Assembly (NCBI GenBank): GCA_902589705.1
Contig: CACITX010000005.1
Location: forward strand, 1-46,170
Direction of reading: 5' to 3'
Origin: an uncultured Pelagibacteraceae bacterium
GTDB lineage: Bacteria; Pseudomonadota; Alphaproteobacteria; Pelagibacterales; Pelagibacteraceae
Length of the DNA: 46,170 nucleotides
The notes beneath the pieces are model-generated. The model was not told where the DNA came from, did no database searches, and saw nothing but the letters and a program-made list of their open reading frames with translations. Shown one piece after another: positions 36,394-45,435 of this stretch (position 1 is its first letter; each line of letters begins with the position of its first letter). The position numbers were made by a program, and so were the translations under genes.

Positions 36394-37485
36394 TGGAAAA
36401 TTTTGAATCAAAATTATCAATTATTGAAAAATCTCTTAAAAATATAAGGGGGTATCTTTGATAAAGAAAATATTGAAACTAAACTACAAGATTTAGAGCA
36501 AATATCTTCAAAAGAAAATTTCTGGAAAGATAAAAATTTAGTAAAGAAAACCGTTAAACAGAAAAAAGTTTTTGCAGAAATAATTACCTCATTTAAAAAA
36601 TCAAAAAAAGATTTTAACAATCTTAAAGATTTATATGCATTAGCTTCTAAAGAAAAAGATGAAGAAACTCTCAAAGATTGTTATGAAAAAATTAAAGAAA
36701 TTTTACAAAACATAAAAAAAAATGAGATAAATTGTTTTTTATCAGGAGAAAACGATGATTATGATATTTATCTTGAAATACATGCTGGAGCTGGGGGTAC
36801 AGAAAGCCAAGATTGGGCCGATATGCTTCGAAGAATGTATATGAAGTGGTTTGATAGAAAAAAATTTAAATATCAAATCATAAGTGAACATAAAGGTGAA
36901 GAAGCTGGAATAAAGTCATCCACAATACAAGTTTCTGGTAGTTATTTATATGGACTCATGAAATCTGAGTCAGGAGTACATAGACTTGTACGAATTTCAC
37001 CATTTGATAGCGGAGCAAGAAGACACACTAGTTTTGCAAGTGTTTGGGTTTATCCAGCAGTGGAAGATGACATCAATATAAAGATAGACGAAAAAGATCT
37101 AAGAATAGATACTTACAGATCTAGTGGAGCAGGAGGACAACATGTAAACACTACAGATAGCGCAGTGAGGATCACGCACATTCCAACAAAAATAGTTGTT
37201 CAATGTCAGAATGAGAGATCACAACATAAAAATAAAGAAACTTGCTTTAAAATGTTAAAAGCAAGATTATACGAACACGAAATTCAAAAAAAAGAAGAGG
37301 AAAACCAAAAGGAATTAACCTCTAAAACTGATATTGGCTGGGGCCATCAAATTAGATCATATGTATTACAACCATATCAATTAGTTAAAGATTTAAGAAA
37401 TAAATTAGAAAGCTCAAATCCTTCGAGTATTTTAGATGGAAATATTGATGAGTTTATCGAGGAGGGAATTAAAAATAAAAAATGA
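36393..37485 (+). CDS. prfB: peptide chain release factor 2, with programmed +1 frameshift
   Basis: RF2 terminates translation at UGA and UAA. The gene needs a +1 frameshift: 22 codons from the ATG at 36393, an in-frame TGA at 36459-36461, and a second frame entered by skipping the T at 36459 that runs to 37485, for 363 residues in total, close to Escherichia RF2. The second part carries EIHAGAGGTESQDWA, the stop-codon-reading SPF in VRISPFDSGARR, and the catalytic GGQ in SSGAGGQHVN. Low RF2 favours the frameshift, an autoregulatory loop. A plain reading-frame search sees only the internal ATG at 36823. It overlaps mrcA and the AsmA-like gene by 1 and 4 bases. Confidence 0.97.
36447..36461 (+). 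promoter_or_regulatory. prfB programmed frameshift site
   Basis: AGGGGG (36447-36452), a Shine-Dalgarno-like sequence, is followed after three bases by the slippery CTT (36456-36458) and the in-frame TGA. This is the canonical RF2 site AGG GGG TAT CTT TGA. The base after the TGA is T, where Escherichia has C. Confidence 0.97.
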
Positions 37486-39638
37486 AAAAGTTTTTAGTAA
37501 GTTTAATTTTATTAATTTTCATTATATTTATTTCACTTTTAATAGCTCTTTCTACGTTAGGAATAGAAACAAAAAAATTCAATAAATTAATTTCGAACAA
37601 AGCTGCAAAAACAAAAAATATAAATTTAAAATTAAATAGCATTAAATTTAAAATAGACCCTAGAGAGTTAAGCTTATTTTTAGAAACAAAAAATCCCGAA
37701 ATAGTTTATAGAGATGTAAAACTTCCAGCTAAAAATGTTAACGTATATGTTGACTTCTTATCCTTATTAAAATCTGATTTTAAGATAAAAAAAATTGGCC
37801 TAATTTCAAAAGAATTAGATATTAACCACATAAAAAAAATATCATCATTTATTAAACCCTCAAATTCAAAAAATTTTTTAAACAATTTGATCAAAGAGGC
37901 CAAAATAAATACTGAAATTGAAATTTTTTTATCAGATCAAGGATCTTTTCAAAATTTTATAGCAAAGGGTAAAATATCTGACCTAAAAATAAAATTGATT
38001 AAAGATTATGAATTTTCAAAAGTAAATTTGAATTTTTTTGCAGATAAAAACGATATTCTAATCCAAAATATTAAAGGAGATTTAGAGGATATAAAAATAT
38101 CTGATGGGGATCTAAAATTAAACTTTGAAAATGGATTGAGATTAGTTTCAAACTTTGATGCAAAAATAGATTTCAACGAAGAGACTTTTCAAAAATATAC
38201 CAACCTTTTTAAGGATTATGATCTTACATTTAACCTTAACAATTTAAAAACAGATTTAAATAATAATATATCTATTAATTTAGATAATACCTATAAAGTA
38301 AAAGATTATAATTATAGCTTCTCAGGCAAAATTGACAAAAGTAAGATTAAGCTTTCTAATTCATTTAATAGTTCAATCACTCAAGAAAAAATTACAGAAA
38401 TATTTTTAGTAGACACAGATATTAGATCAGAATTTAAACCAAACTACATAAATATCAAAGGTTTAGGAAAGTACTCTTTTGATAATTTAAATTATTCAAA
38501 GATAAGTTTAGAGAATACTATCAAAAATAATTTAACTAATTTGAAATTAGATTTTGATTTTTTGAGAGACTTAAAACTAGATTTAATTAATTATAAAAAA
38601 ACTAAGAATTCAGTCGCAAATATAAAAATAGATATAAAAAAAAATAAACAATTTACAAATATAGCAAAACTAAACTTTCAAGAAGATAAAAACTTCATTG
38701 AGATAGAAAATTTAAAAATAAAAAAAAATAAGGTTTTATCTTTTAAGAGAATAATAGTATCTACTGAAAATAATGATTTTTTAATAAAAGGGGATAAAAA
38801 AATAATTATTGAAGGTTCTAAATTTGATGCAACTAATCTTTCAAATATTTTTAATAATCAAAATGAAAATAATACACTTGAAAATTTAAATAGTGATATT
38901 GAGATTAATTTTAAGAATGTAAAAATACCAATGTCTGAGAACCTTCAAAACTTTAAATTACTTGGAGAAATTCAAAAAGGTAAACTAGTTAAAATTACAT
39001 CCAAGGGAGATTATGGAGATAATAATTTTTTAGATATATCCATGAAAAAAAATAAAAGTAATGAAGGTCATTACCTTGAAATATATTCAGATAAAACTCG
39101 GCCATTACTTTCTAAGTATAGTTTTTTTAGTGGTCTTTCAGGAGGGAAATTGCTTTTTACATCTGTAATTAACAAATCACAAACTTATTCAAAACTTAAA
39201 ATTGAGAATTTTAAATTAGTTAATGCACCAGGAGTTATACAATTATTATCTCTAGCAGATTTAGGGGGTCTTGCAGATTTAGCTAAGGGAGAGGGGCTAT
39301 CTTTTAATTTACTAGAAATCGATATGGAAAAAACTAAAGACTCTTTAAAGATAAACGAAATTATAGCTTTAGGACCAAGTATTTCTGTTTTGATGGAAGG
39401 GTATCAAAACAAAGACTTGACTAGTTTAAGGGGAACCTTAGTACCTGCAAAAACTTTAAATAAAATGATTTCAAAAATACCAGTTATTGGAAAAATTGTA
39501 ATACCAAAAGAAATAGGAGAAGGGTTATTTGGAATAAGTTTTAAAATCAAAGGCCCTAAAGGTAAATTAAAAACAACTATAAATCCTATTAGAACTCTTA
39601 CTCCAAGATTTTTACAAAGAATTTTAGATAAAAGATAA
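37482..39638 (+). CDS. AsmA-like (DUF3971-type) large envelope protein
   Basis: A 718-residue protein with an N-terminal signal anchor (LVSLILLIFIIFISLLIALS) and a long, beta-rich, repetitive extracytoplasmic region typical of AsmA/YhdP-type proteins, which form lipid-conducting grooves between the membranes. The C-terminal part carries the conserved segments LKIENFKLVNAPGVIQLLSLADLGGL, GEGLSFNLLEIDME, EIIALGPSISVLMEGYQN and a final FKIKGPKGKLKTTINPIRTLTPRF. The middle is highly divergent and rich in Lys, Asn and Asp. The start overlaps the prfB stop (ATGA). It sits beside tyrS, 5 bases tail to tail. Phospholipid transport is inferred from the family. Confidence 0.8.
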   Translation: MKKFLVSLILLIFIIFISLLIALSTLGIETKKFNKLISNKAAKTKNINLKLNSIKFKIDPRELSLFLETKNPEIVYRDVKLPAKNVNVYVDFLSLLKSDFKIKKIGLISKELDINHIKKISSFIKPSNSKNFLNNLIKEAKINTEIEIFLSDQGSFQNFIAKGKISDLKIKLIKDYEFSKVNLNFFADKNDILIQNIKGDLEDIKISDGDLKLNFENGLRLVSNFDAKIDFNEETFQKYTNLFKDYDLTFNLNNLKTDLNNNISINLDNTYKVKDYNYSFSGKIDKSKIKLSNSFNSSITQEKITEIFLVDTDIRSEFKPNYINIKGLGKYSFDNLNYSKISLENTIKNNLTNLKLDFDFLRDLKLDLINYKKTKNSVANIKIDIKKNKQFTNIAKLNFQEDKNFIEIENLKIKKNKVLSFKRIIVSTENNDFLIKGDKKIIIEGSKFDATNLSNIFNNQNENNTLENLNSDIEINFKNVKIPMSENLQNFKLLGEIQKGKLVKITSKGDYGDNNFLDISMKKNKSNEGHYLEIYSDKTRPLLSKYSFFSGLSGGKLLFTSVINKSQTYSKLKIENFKLVNAPGVIQLLSLADLGGLADLAKGEGLSFNLLEIDMEKTKDSLKINEIIALGPSISVLMEGYQNKDLTSLRGTLVPAKTLNKMISKIPVIGKIVIPKEIGEGLFGISFKIKGPKGKLKTTINPIRTLTPRFLQRILDKR

Positions 39639-39643
39639 TTTTA

Positions 39644-40882
39644 TTAAATAATTTTAACCAAATAATGTTTTTTCTTTCCGTAAGAGAGTTTTAAGACATT
39701 ATTTTTAAAATCATTTAATTGAAGAATTTTTTTTTCATTATCTATTAATATATCATTAATTTTAAGTCCTTTATTAGCGATAATCCTTCGCGCTTCACTT
39801 TTTGACGATATAATTTTATTTGATGAAACAAAATCTAAAATACTTATTCCACTTTTAATCTCAATAGATTTTATTTTTATTTCTGGCAAATTATCACTTA
39901 AACCACTTCCTTGAAAAGTCTCTTTTGCTGTTTGCTCAGCTTTTTTTGCCGACTCTTCACCATGAAGAATTTTTGTTGCTTCGTTGGCTAATAAAATTTT
40001 TAGATTATTTATATTTTTTTCTTTTTTAAATATATTTTCTGTCTCATCAACGTCGATTTCTGTAAAGAAATTAATGAATCTTTTTACATCACGATCATCA
40101 GTATTTCTCCAAAATTGCCAATAATCATATGGAGAAAATTCTTCCTCATTTAACCAGATTGCACCTTTTTCTGTTTTTCCCATTTTTGCACCTGAAGCCA
40201 AAGTAATAAGAGGAGAGGTTACACCGAAAGCTTCTTTTTTTAACTTTCTTCTTATGAGGTCCACTCCATTAACAATATTACCCCATTGATCTGACCCACC
40301 AATTTGCAAGATGCATTTATTATTCTTAAATAATTCATAAAAGTCATAAGCTTGTAAAATCATATAATTGAATTCCATATAACTTAGTGACTGCTCTCTA
40401 TCCAATCTCAATTTAACGCTATCAAAAGTTAACATCTTATTGATTGTAAAATGACTTCCTATATCTCTTAAAAAATCAATATATTTTAATTTTGTTAACC
40501 ACTCAGCGTTATTTACAAAAATTGGTGAAGTGTTTTTATTTGTTGTATCTAAAATTTTATTGAATACCTTTTTGATACTATCAATATTCTTTTTAATCTC
40601 ATCATTTAGCAACATTTTTCTAGTCGTGTCTTTTCCTGAAGGATCTCCAATTAATGTTGTTCCACCTCCTAACAAAACTATTGGTCTGTGGCCATATTTC
40701 TGCATTAATTTTAAAATCATTATTTGCAATAAACTTCCAACATGAAGGCTGCTAGCAGTACAATCAAAACCTATATATCCTGAAATAGGATTTTTGTTGC
40801 AAATTTCACTCAACCCATCCAAATTTGTGCACTGATTGAGATAACCTCTTTTTTGCATTTCTTGTAAAAAATTAGTTTTCAT
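39644..40882 (-). CDS. tyrS: tyrosyl-tRNA synthetase
   Basis: TyrRS charges tRNA-Tyr. The 412-residue class I enzyme has the HIGH-type motif LHVGSLLQ after YIGFDCTASS, QIGGSDQWGNIVNGVDL, the KMSKS-like AKMGKTEKG, and a C-terminal S4 RNA-binding domain (SEARRIIANKGLKIND). The sequence YDFYELF in the Tyr-binding region is typical of the bacterial form. It is transcribed away from anmK across 56 bases, where a TATAAT on the minus strand lies about 25-30 bases before the start. The pairing with anmK is conserved in alphaproteobacteria. Confidence 0.97.
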   Translation of the reverse strand: MKTNFLQEMQKRGYLNQCTNLDGLSEICNKNPISGYIGFDCTASSLHVGSLLQIMILKLMQKYGHRPIVLLGGGTTLIGDPSGKDTTRKMLLNDEIKKNIDSIKKVFNKILDTTNKNTSPIFVNNAEWLTKLKYIDFLRDIGSHFTINKMLTFDSVKLRLDREQSLSYMEFNYMILQAYDFYELFKNNKCILQIGGSDQWGNIVNGVDLIRRKLKKEAFGVTSPLITLASGAKMGKTEKGAIWLNEEEFSPYDYWQFWRNTDDRDVKRFINFFTEIDVDETENIFKKEKNINNLKILLANEATKILHGEESAKKAEQTAKETFQGSGLSDNLPEIKIKSIEIKSGISILDFVSSNKIISSKSEARRIIANKGLKINDILIDNEKKILQLNDFKNNVLKLSYGKKKHYLVKII

Positions 40883-40938
40883 AGTGATATTTTACTTTAG
40901 TAACTATTATACAAATATTGTTATAAATAAATAAAAAT

Positions 40939-42057
40939 ATGAAAAAAAATTGGAAGTCGTTAGGTTTAATGAGTGGCACTTCAGGAGATGGAGTTGATGC
41001 ATCTTTAATTAAAACTGATGGACTTGATGAATATAAGGTTCTAAAAGACAAATATTTCAAATATGATAATAATATTTATAGAGATATTCACAGTCTAAAA
41101 GAAAAAATTCACAACATTTCCCACCTAGAAGAGTTTAATATCGAATTAAACGACCTAGAGAGGAAAATAACAATTTTCCACGCTAAGTTAATTGAAGAAT
41201 TAAAAATTGATGATGAGACCATTATAGGATTTCACGGCCAAACTATTTATCATAATTTTAAAGAAAAAATTTCAAGACAATTAGGTAACGGTAAACTTCT
41301 TAGACAATTAACAAAAAAAAAAATTGTATATGACTTTAGAAGTAATGATATTTTAAATGGTGGACAAGGTGCGCCTTTAACACCAGTGTTTCACCGTTTG
41401 ATAGCTTCACAAAAAAATATTGACCTCCCAGTTTGTTTTCTAAATATCGGAGGAATTTCCAACATAACAATTGTAAAAGAAAATAATAATTTTAATGAAC
41501 TTTTTAGTAAAGATCTTGGACCAGGAAATTGTTTAATTGATGCATGGGTAAGAAATAATTCTAATAAAAAATTTGATGAAGATGGAACCTTAGCTTTAAG
41601 TGGAACAAAAAATGAAATTATTTTTGAGCAAGCACAAGAACTTTATGCGAATAGAGAACGTAAAAAAAAACTATCTTTTGACACTAATGATTTTGATATT
41701 TCATTTGCAAGAGGATTGTCACTTGAGGATGGAGTAACAACTCTTACAGATTTTACAGCAAGTATAATTGGGCAAGAACTATCTTCTGCAATAATAAACT
41801 CAAACCAAAAAATAAAAGAAGTTCTTATTTGTGGTGGAGGGAGAAAAAATAAAGTTTTATTTAAAAAGATTAAAGAAAACTTACATAAAACTATAAATTT
41901 AAAATTAATTGATGATTATAATGTAAACGGTGACTTCATAGAGTCACAAGCTTTTGCATATTTAGCAGTAAGATCTATGATGAATCTTCCTATTTCTTTT
42001 CCTAGTACTACTGGGTGCAAAGAACCAACTAATGGTGGAAAATATATTTCTAATTAA
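40939..42057 (+). CDS. anmK: anhydro-N-acetylmuramic acid kinase
   Basis: AnmK phosphorylates and opens 1,6-anhydroMurNAc released by lytic transglycosylases, returning it to peptidoglycan synthesis. The 372-residue protein begins GLMSGTSGDGVDASL, the family signature, and has IGFHGQTIYHN with the catalytic Asp region, NGGQGAPLTPVFH, FLNIGGISNIT, DLGPGNCLIDAW and VLICGGGRKN. It is divergent from tyrS; its TAA stop interlocks with that of the hydrolase gene. Its substrate links it functionally to the peptidoglycan genes such as mrcA. Confidence 0.96.
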   Translation: MKKNWKSLGLMSGTSGDGVDASLIKTDGLDEYKVLKDKYFKYDNNIYRDIHSLKEKIHNISHLEEFNIELNDLERKITIFHAKLIEELKIDDETIIGFHGQTIYHNFKEKISRQLGNGKLLRQLTKKKIVYDFRSNDILNGGQGAPLTPVFHRLIASQKNIDLPVCFLNIGGISNITIVKENNNFNELFSKDLGPGNCLIDAWVRNNSNKKFDEDGTLALSGTKNEIIFEQAQELYANRERKKKLSFDTNDFDISFARGLSLEDGVTTLTDFTASIIGQELSSAIINSNQKIKEVLICGGGRKNKVLFKKIKENLHKTINLKLIDDYNVNGDFIESQAFAYLAVRSMMNLPISFPSTTGCKEPTNGGKYISN

Positions 42058-42710
42058 ATTAACGCAGTTTTCTCTTTTATATATTTTTTTATTTCTGCTG
42101 ACAATTCTTTTTCTTTATTTTTAAAGAAATGATTAGAATTTTTTATTTTAGAAAAAATTACTTCTATGCCTTTTTGACTTTTTATTCTTGCATCTAAATC
42201 TCTAATACTCTCTGCAGTTACCAATTCATCTTGTTCACTGTAAATAACTTGGCCAGAAGTTGGACATGGCGCAAGAAAAGAAAAATCATAAACATTAGGT
42301 TGTGGAGAAATAGCAATAAAATTATTTACTTCAGGCCTTCTCATTATCAATTGCATGCAAATCAAGGAACCAAATGAAAAACCGGAAACCCAACATTGAC
42401 TATAATCTAAGTTTTGTCTTTCAATCCAATCAAGCGCTGCTGCCGCATCTGATAACTCACCTTGACCGTTATCGAAGATACCATCACTTTTGCCAACACC
42501 TCTAAAATTCACTTTTATTACTGAAAAACCGTTTTCTAAAAAAATATTATACATTAATTGCACTATTCTATTATTCATTGTTCCACCGTACTGAGGGTGC
42601 GGATGTAATACGATTGCCACTGGGGAACCAAACTTTGGATTTTTATAATATTTTGCTTCGAGTCTTCCAGCGGGCCCCGGTATAAAAATTTCTAAACTTT
42701 TAGGTTTCAT
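42054..42710 (-). CDS. alpha/beta hydrolase (COG2945-like)
   Basis: A 218-residue alpha/beta hydrolase with the subfamily signature HPHPQYGGTMNN (oxyanion region), VNFRGVGKSDG, the nucleophile elbow Ser in GFSFGS, the acid in SEQDELVT and the His in NSNHFF, so the triad is complete. The substrate is unknown. In alphaproteobacteria this gene is often next to the iscR-suf cluster, as here, divergent from iscR by 132 bases. A Fur-box-like sequence lies immediately upstream of its ATG. No signal peptide, so cytosolic. Confidence 0.86.
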   Translation of the reverse strand: MKPKSLEIFIPGPAGRLEAKYYKNPKFGSPVAIVLHPHPQYGGTMNNRIVQLMYNIFLENGFSVIKVNFRGVGKSDGIFDNGQGELSDAAAALDWIERQNLDYSQCWVSGFSFGSLICMQLIMRRPEVNNFIAISPQPNVYDFSFLAPCPTSGQVIYSEQDELVTAESIRDLDARIKSQKGIEVIFSKIKNSNHFFKNKEKELSAEIKKYIKEKTALI

Positions 42711-42714
42711 ACTT

Positions 42715-42733
42715 GATAATGATTATTATTTTT
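42715..42733 (-). promoter_or_regulatory. Fur-box-like 19-mer upstream of the hydrolase gene
   Basis: Read on the minus strand, this 19-mer matches the classical Fur consensus GATAATGATAATCATTATC at 16 of 19 positions, with a perfect right half (AATCATTATC). The mismatches include both G positions of the left half. It begins 4 bases before the hydrolase ATG and about 110 bases before iscR. AT-rich background makes chance matches more likely. Confidence 0.35.
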
Positions 42734-42796
42734 AAAAAAAAGTAATCGTTTATAACATGTTTTGGTGCGGCAAATAATTTTTTTTAATTCATACTA

Positions 42797-42817
42797 ATTT
42801 TGTAGGATTTACAAAAT
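42797..42817. promoter_or_regulatory. palindromic operator candidate at the iscR-suf promoter
   Basis: ATTTTGTA (42797-42804) and TACAAAAT (42810-42817) are perfect 8-bp inverted arms around a GGATT spacer, 25 bases before the iscR ATG. The site overlaps a possible promoter with TTGTAG at 42800-42805 and TGTAAT at 42824-42829, spacer 18. Repression by IscR itself is the simplest reading. Confidence 0.5.
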
Positions 42818-42842
42818 AATTACTGTAATACAAGCATTAATT

Positions 42843-43268
42843 ATGAAATTAACAACAAAAGGCAGATATGCTGTTATGGCAATGGCAGACCTAGCACTAT
42901 TTAAAGATAAAGGACCCATAAGTTTGACAGATATTTCTGTAAGACAAAATATCTCTTTAGCTTATTTAGAACAAATATTTATTAAACTAAAACAAGATAA
43001 TTTAGTTAAAAGCGTTAGAGGAGCAAAGGGAGGGTATGTACTACACATCTCTCCTGAAGAAATAAAAATCTCAAATATAATTTCTGCAGTAGACGAAGAA
43101 ATAAAAACTTTGAATTGCAAAAAAGAGTCAAAAAAAGGTTGCAACAATAAATCTTCGAAGTGTATTACTCATAACCTTTGGGATCAGCTTGACCAGCATA
43201 TAAATAGTTTTTTTGAAAAAGTAAAATTACAAGATTTAGTTAAAAAAAATCAAATAATAAAAAAATGA
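42843..43268 (+). CDS. iscR: Rrf2-family Fe-S cluster regulator, IscR-like
   Basis: IscR-like repressors sense Fe-S status through a [2Fe-2S] cluster and control Fe-S assembly genes. The 141-residue protein has the N-terminal winged helix ([39 protein letters not shown]) and the cluster ligands Cys92, Cys100 and Cys107 followed by His110 in CITHNLW, in the same order as in Escherichia IscR although the loop is slightly longer. It leads the suf operon and overlaps sufB by 4 bases, so it probably represses its own operon through the palindrome upstream. Confidence 0.93.
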   Translation: MKLTTKGRYAVMAMADLALFKDKGPISLTDISVRQNISLAYLEQIFIKLKQDNLVKSVRGAKGGYVLHISPEEIKISNIISAVDEEIKTLNCKKESKKGCNNKSSKCITHNLWDQLDQHINSFFEKVKLQDLVKKNQIIKK

Positions 43269-44701
43269 AGACAGAAGATTTAAAAAATTCTCAAGAATAT
43301 AAGTACGGTTTTACCACCGATGTAGAAAACATTAGAGCTCCAAAGGGTTTGAATGAAGAGACAATTAAATTTATTTCAAATATTAAAAAAGAGCCAAAAT
43401 GGATGTTAGAGTGGAGGTTGAAAGCCTTTGAAAGGCTAAAAGTTCTAAAAGAACCTAATTGGCAGAAACCCAAATATCCAAAAATTAATTATCAAGATTT
43501 ATATTATTATTCAGCACCTAAGAGTGCTTCAGAAAAACCTAAAAGTTTAGATGAAATAGATCCTAAAATTTTAGAGACGTACAAAAAACTTGGAATTCCT
43601 TTAGACGAACAAAAAAGATTAAACGGTATAGCTGTTGACGCTGTTTTTGACTCAGTATCAGTCGCTACAACTTTTAAGGATGAACTTACAAAAAAAGGAA
43701 TTATTTTTTGCTCAATATCTGAAGCTATTAAAAAACATCCAGATTTAGTAAAGAAGTATCTTGGTTCTGTTATTCCATTAAGCGATCATTACTTTGCTAC
43801 ATTGAATTCTGCTGTGTTTACAGATGGATCATTCGTTTACATCCCACCAAATACGAGATGCCCAATGGAACTATCAACGTATTTTAGAATTAATGCATCA
43901 GAAACTGGCCAGTTTGAAAGGACATTAATTATTGCAGATAAAGGAAGTTATGTAAGTTATTTAGAGGGTTGTACAGCACCTATGAGGGATGAAAACCAAC
44001 TTCATGCAGCCAATGTTGAACTTGTTGCCCTAGATGATGCTGAAATAAAATATTCAACGGTACAAAACTGGTATCCAGGAGACGAAAATGGAGTAGGTGG
44101 AATTTATAATTTTGTGACTAAAAGGGGAGCCTGCAGAGGAAAGAACTCAAAAATTTCTTGGACACAAGTTGAAACTGGTTCAGCCATAACATGGAAATAT
44201 CCAAGTTGTATTTTACAAGGAGACAATTCTGTCGGAGAATTTTATTCAATAGCTATAACTAATAATCATCAAAAAGCTGACACTGGAACGAAGATGATAC
44301 ACTTAGGCAAAAACACTAAAAGCAAAATAATTTCAAAAGGTATTTCAGCTGGTAAAGCAGATAATATGTATAGAGGTCTTGTAGAAATTAAAAATAAAGC
44401 AAGTAATTCTAGAAATTATACTCAATGTGATTCTTTATTGATGGGAAATAAATGTGGAGCACATACTATTCCTTATATTAAAAATAATAATTCTACTTCA
44501 ACAATAGAGCACGAAGCAACAACTACAAAAATAAATGAGGAACAACTTTATTACTGCAATCAAAGAGGACTAGATCAAGAAGAAGCAGTTAGTTTAATTG
44601 TAAATGGTTTTTGTAAAGAAGTTTTGCAGCAACTTCCTATGGAATTCGCGGTTGAAGCACAAAAACTTGTGGCAATAAGCTTAGAGGGAAGTGTTGGATA
44701 A
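43265..44701 (+). CDS. sufB: Fe-S cluster assembly scaffold SufB
   Basis: SufB with SufC and SufD forms the scaffold on which new Fe-S clusters are built. The 478-residue protein shows [46 protein letters not shown]-type core (here [16 protein letters not shown]), [19 protein letters not shown], the beta-helix, [11 protein letters not shown] and the C-terminal [23 protein letters not shown] containing a conserved Cys. A cysteine desulfurase gene that often lies between iscR and sufB in relatives is missing; it may follow sufD beyond the window. Confidence 0.97.
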   Translation: MKTEDLKNSQEYKYGFTTDVENIRAPKGLNEETIKFISNIKKEPKWMLEWRLKAFERLKVLKEPNWQKPKYPKINYQDLYYYSAPKSASEKPKSLDEIDPKILETYKKLGIPLDEQKRLNGIAVDAVFDSVSVATTFKDELTKKGIIFCSISEAIKKHPDLVKKYLGSVIPLSDHYFATLNSAVFTDGSFVYIPPNTRCPMELSTYFRINASETGQFERTLIIADKGSYVSYLEGCTAPMRDENQLHAANVELVALDDAEIKYSTVQNWYPGDENGVGGIYNFVTKRGACRGKNSKISWTQVETGSAITWKYPSCILQGDNSVGEFYSIAITNNHQKADTGTKMIHLGKNTKSKIISKGISAGKADNMYRGLVEIKNKASNSRNYTQCDSLLMGNKCGAHTIPYIKNNNSTSTIEHEATTTKINEEQLYYCNQRGLDQEEAVSLIVNGFCKEVLQQLPMEFAVEAQKLVAISLEGSVG

Positions 44702-45435
44702 TGTTAAATATTGAAAATTTAGAGGCAAAAGTCGATAATAAGAATATTTTAAACGGTTTAAACCTCAATATTAAACCCGGGGAAGTTCATGCAATAATGG
44801 GACCTAATGGTTCCGGAAAAAGTACATTAGCAAATGTATTATCTGGTAAAAATGGTTATGAGACTAGAGGAGATATTAAATTTAACGATGAAAATCTTAG
44901 TGAACTTTCAACTGAAGAAAGAGCTCAAAAGGGAATTTTCTTAGCATTTCAATATCCATTAGAAATACCAGGAGTTAATACGAATGTTTTTTTAAGGACT
45001 TCACTTAATTCAATAAGAAAAGCAAAAGGTGAAAAAGAATTAGATACATTAAGTTTTTTAAAACTAGTTAAAGAAAAATCATCTGAACTTGGAATTGATG
45101 AGAGATTTTTATCACGTCAATTGAATGTTGGATTTTCAGGAGGTGAAAAGAAAAAAAATGAAATTTTGCAAATGAAAATACTACAGCCTAAGCTTGCAAT
45201 TTTAGACGAGACTGACTCAGGTTTAGATATAGATGCGTTAAGAATTGTTGCAGACGGTGTTAACTCTTATAAAAATAAAGATAATGCTTTCTTAATTATA
45301 ACTCATTATCAGAGACTTTTAGATTATATAAAGCCAGATTTCATACATGTTTTATCCAAAGGAAAAATTGTTAAGACTGGGAACGCAGAGCTTGGAGTTG
45401 AATTAGAGAAAACTGGTTACGCAAATTTTATTTAA
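44701..45435 (+). CDS. sufC: Fe-S assembly ATPase SufC
   Basis: SufC is the ABC-type ATPase of the SufBCD complex. The 244-residue protein has Walker A GPNGSGKST (34-42), the Q-loop FLAFQYPLEIPGV with the SufC-specific YPxEIPG pattern, the signature FSGGEKKKNEI, Walker B LAILDETDSGLDIDAL and the H-loop IITHYQRLLDYI. It overlaps the sufB stop by one base and is followed directly by sufD without a gap. Confidence 0.98.
   Translation: MLNIENLEAKVDNKNILNGLNLNIKPGEVHAIMGPNGSGKSTLANVLSGKNGYETRGDIKFNDENLSELSTEERAQKGIFLAFQYPLEIPGVNTNVFLRTSLNSIRKAKGEKELDTLSFLKLVKEKSSELGIDERFLSRQLNVGFSGGEKKKNEILQMKILQPKLAILDETDSGLDIDALRIVADGVNSYKNKDNAFLIITHYQRLLDYIKPDFIHVLSKGKIVKTGNAELGVELEKTGYANFI

Noticed and set aside
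36417-36674. Minus-strand frame of 85 codons across the prfB start
   Set aside because: It is the shadow of prfB coding sequence and has no family features.
36823-37485. RF2 as a truncated gene or pseudogene starting at the internal ATG
   Set aside because: The upstream sequence encodes the rest of RF2 in two frames joined by the canonical frameshift site, so the gene is full length.
42755-42790. Possible terminator or small hairpin with GGTGCGG near a T-run
   Set aside because: Only a 4-bp TTTG/CAAA stem can be drawn; too weak to support.
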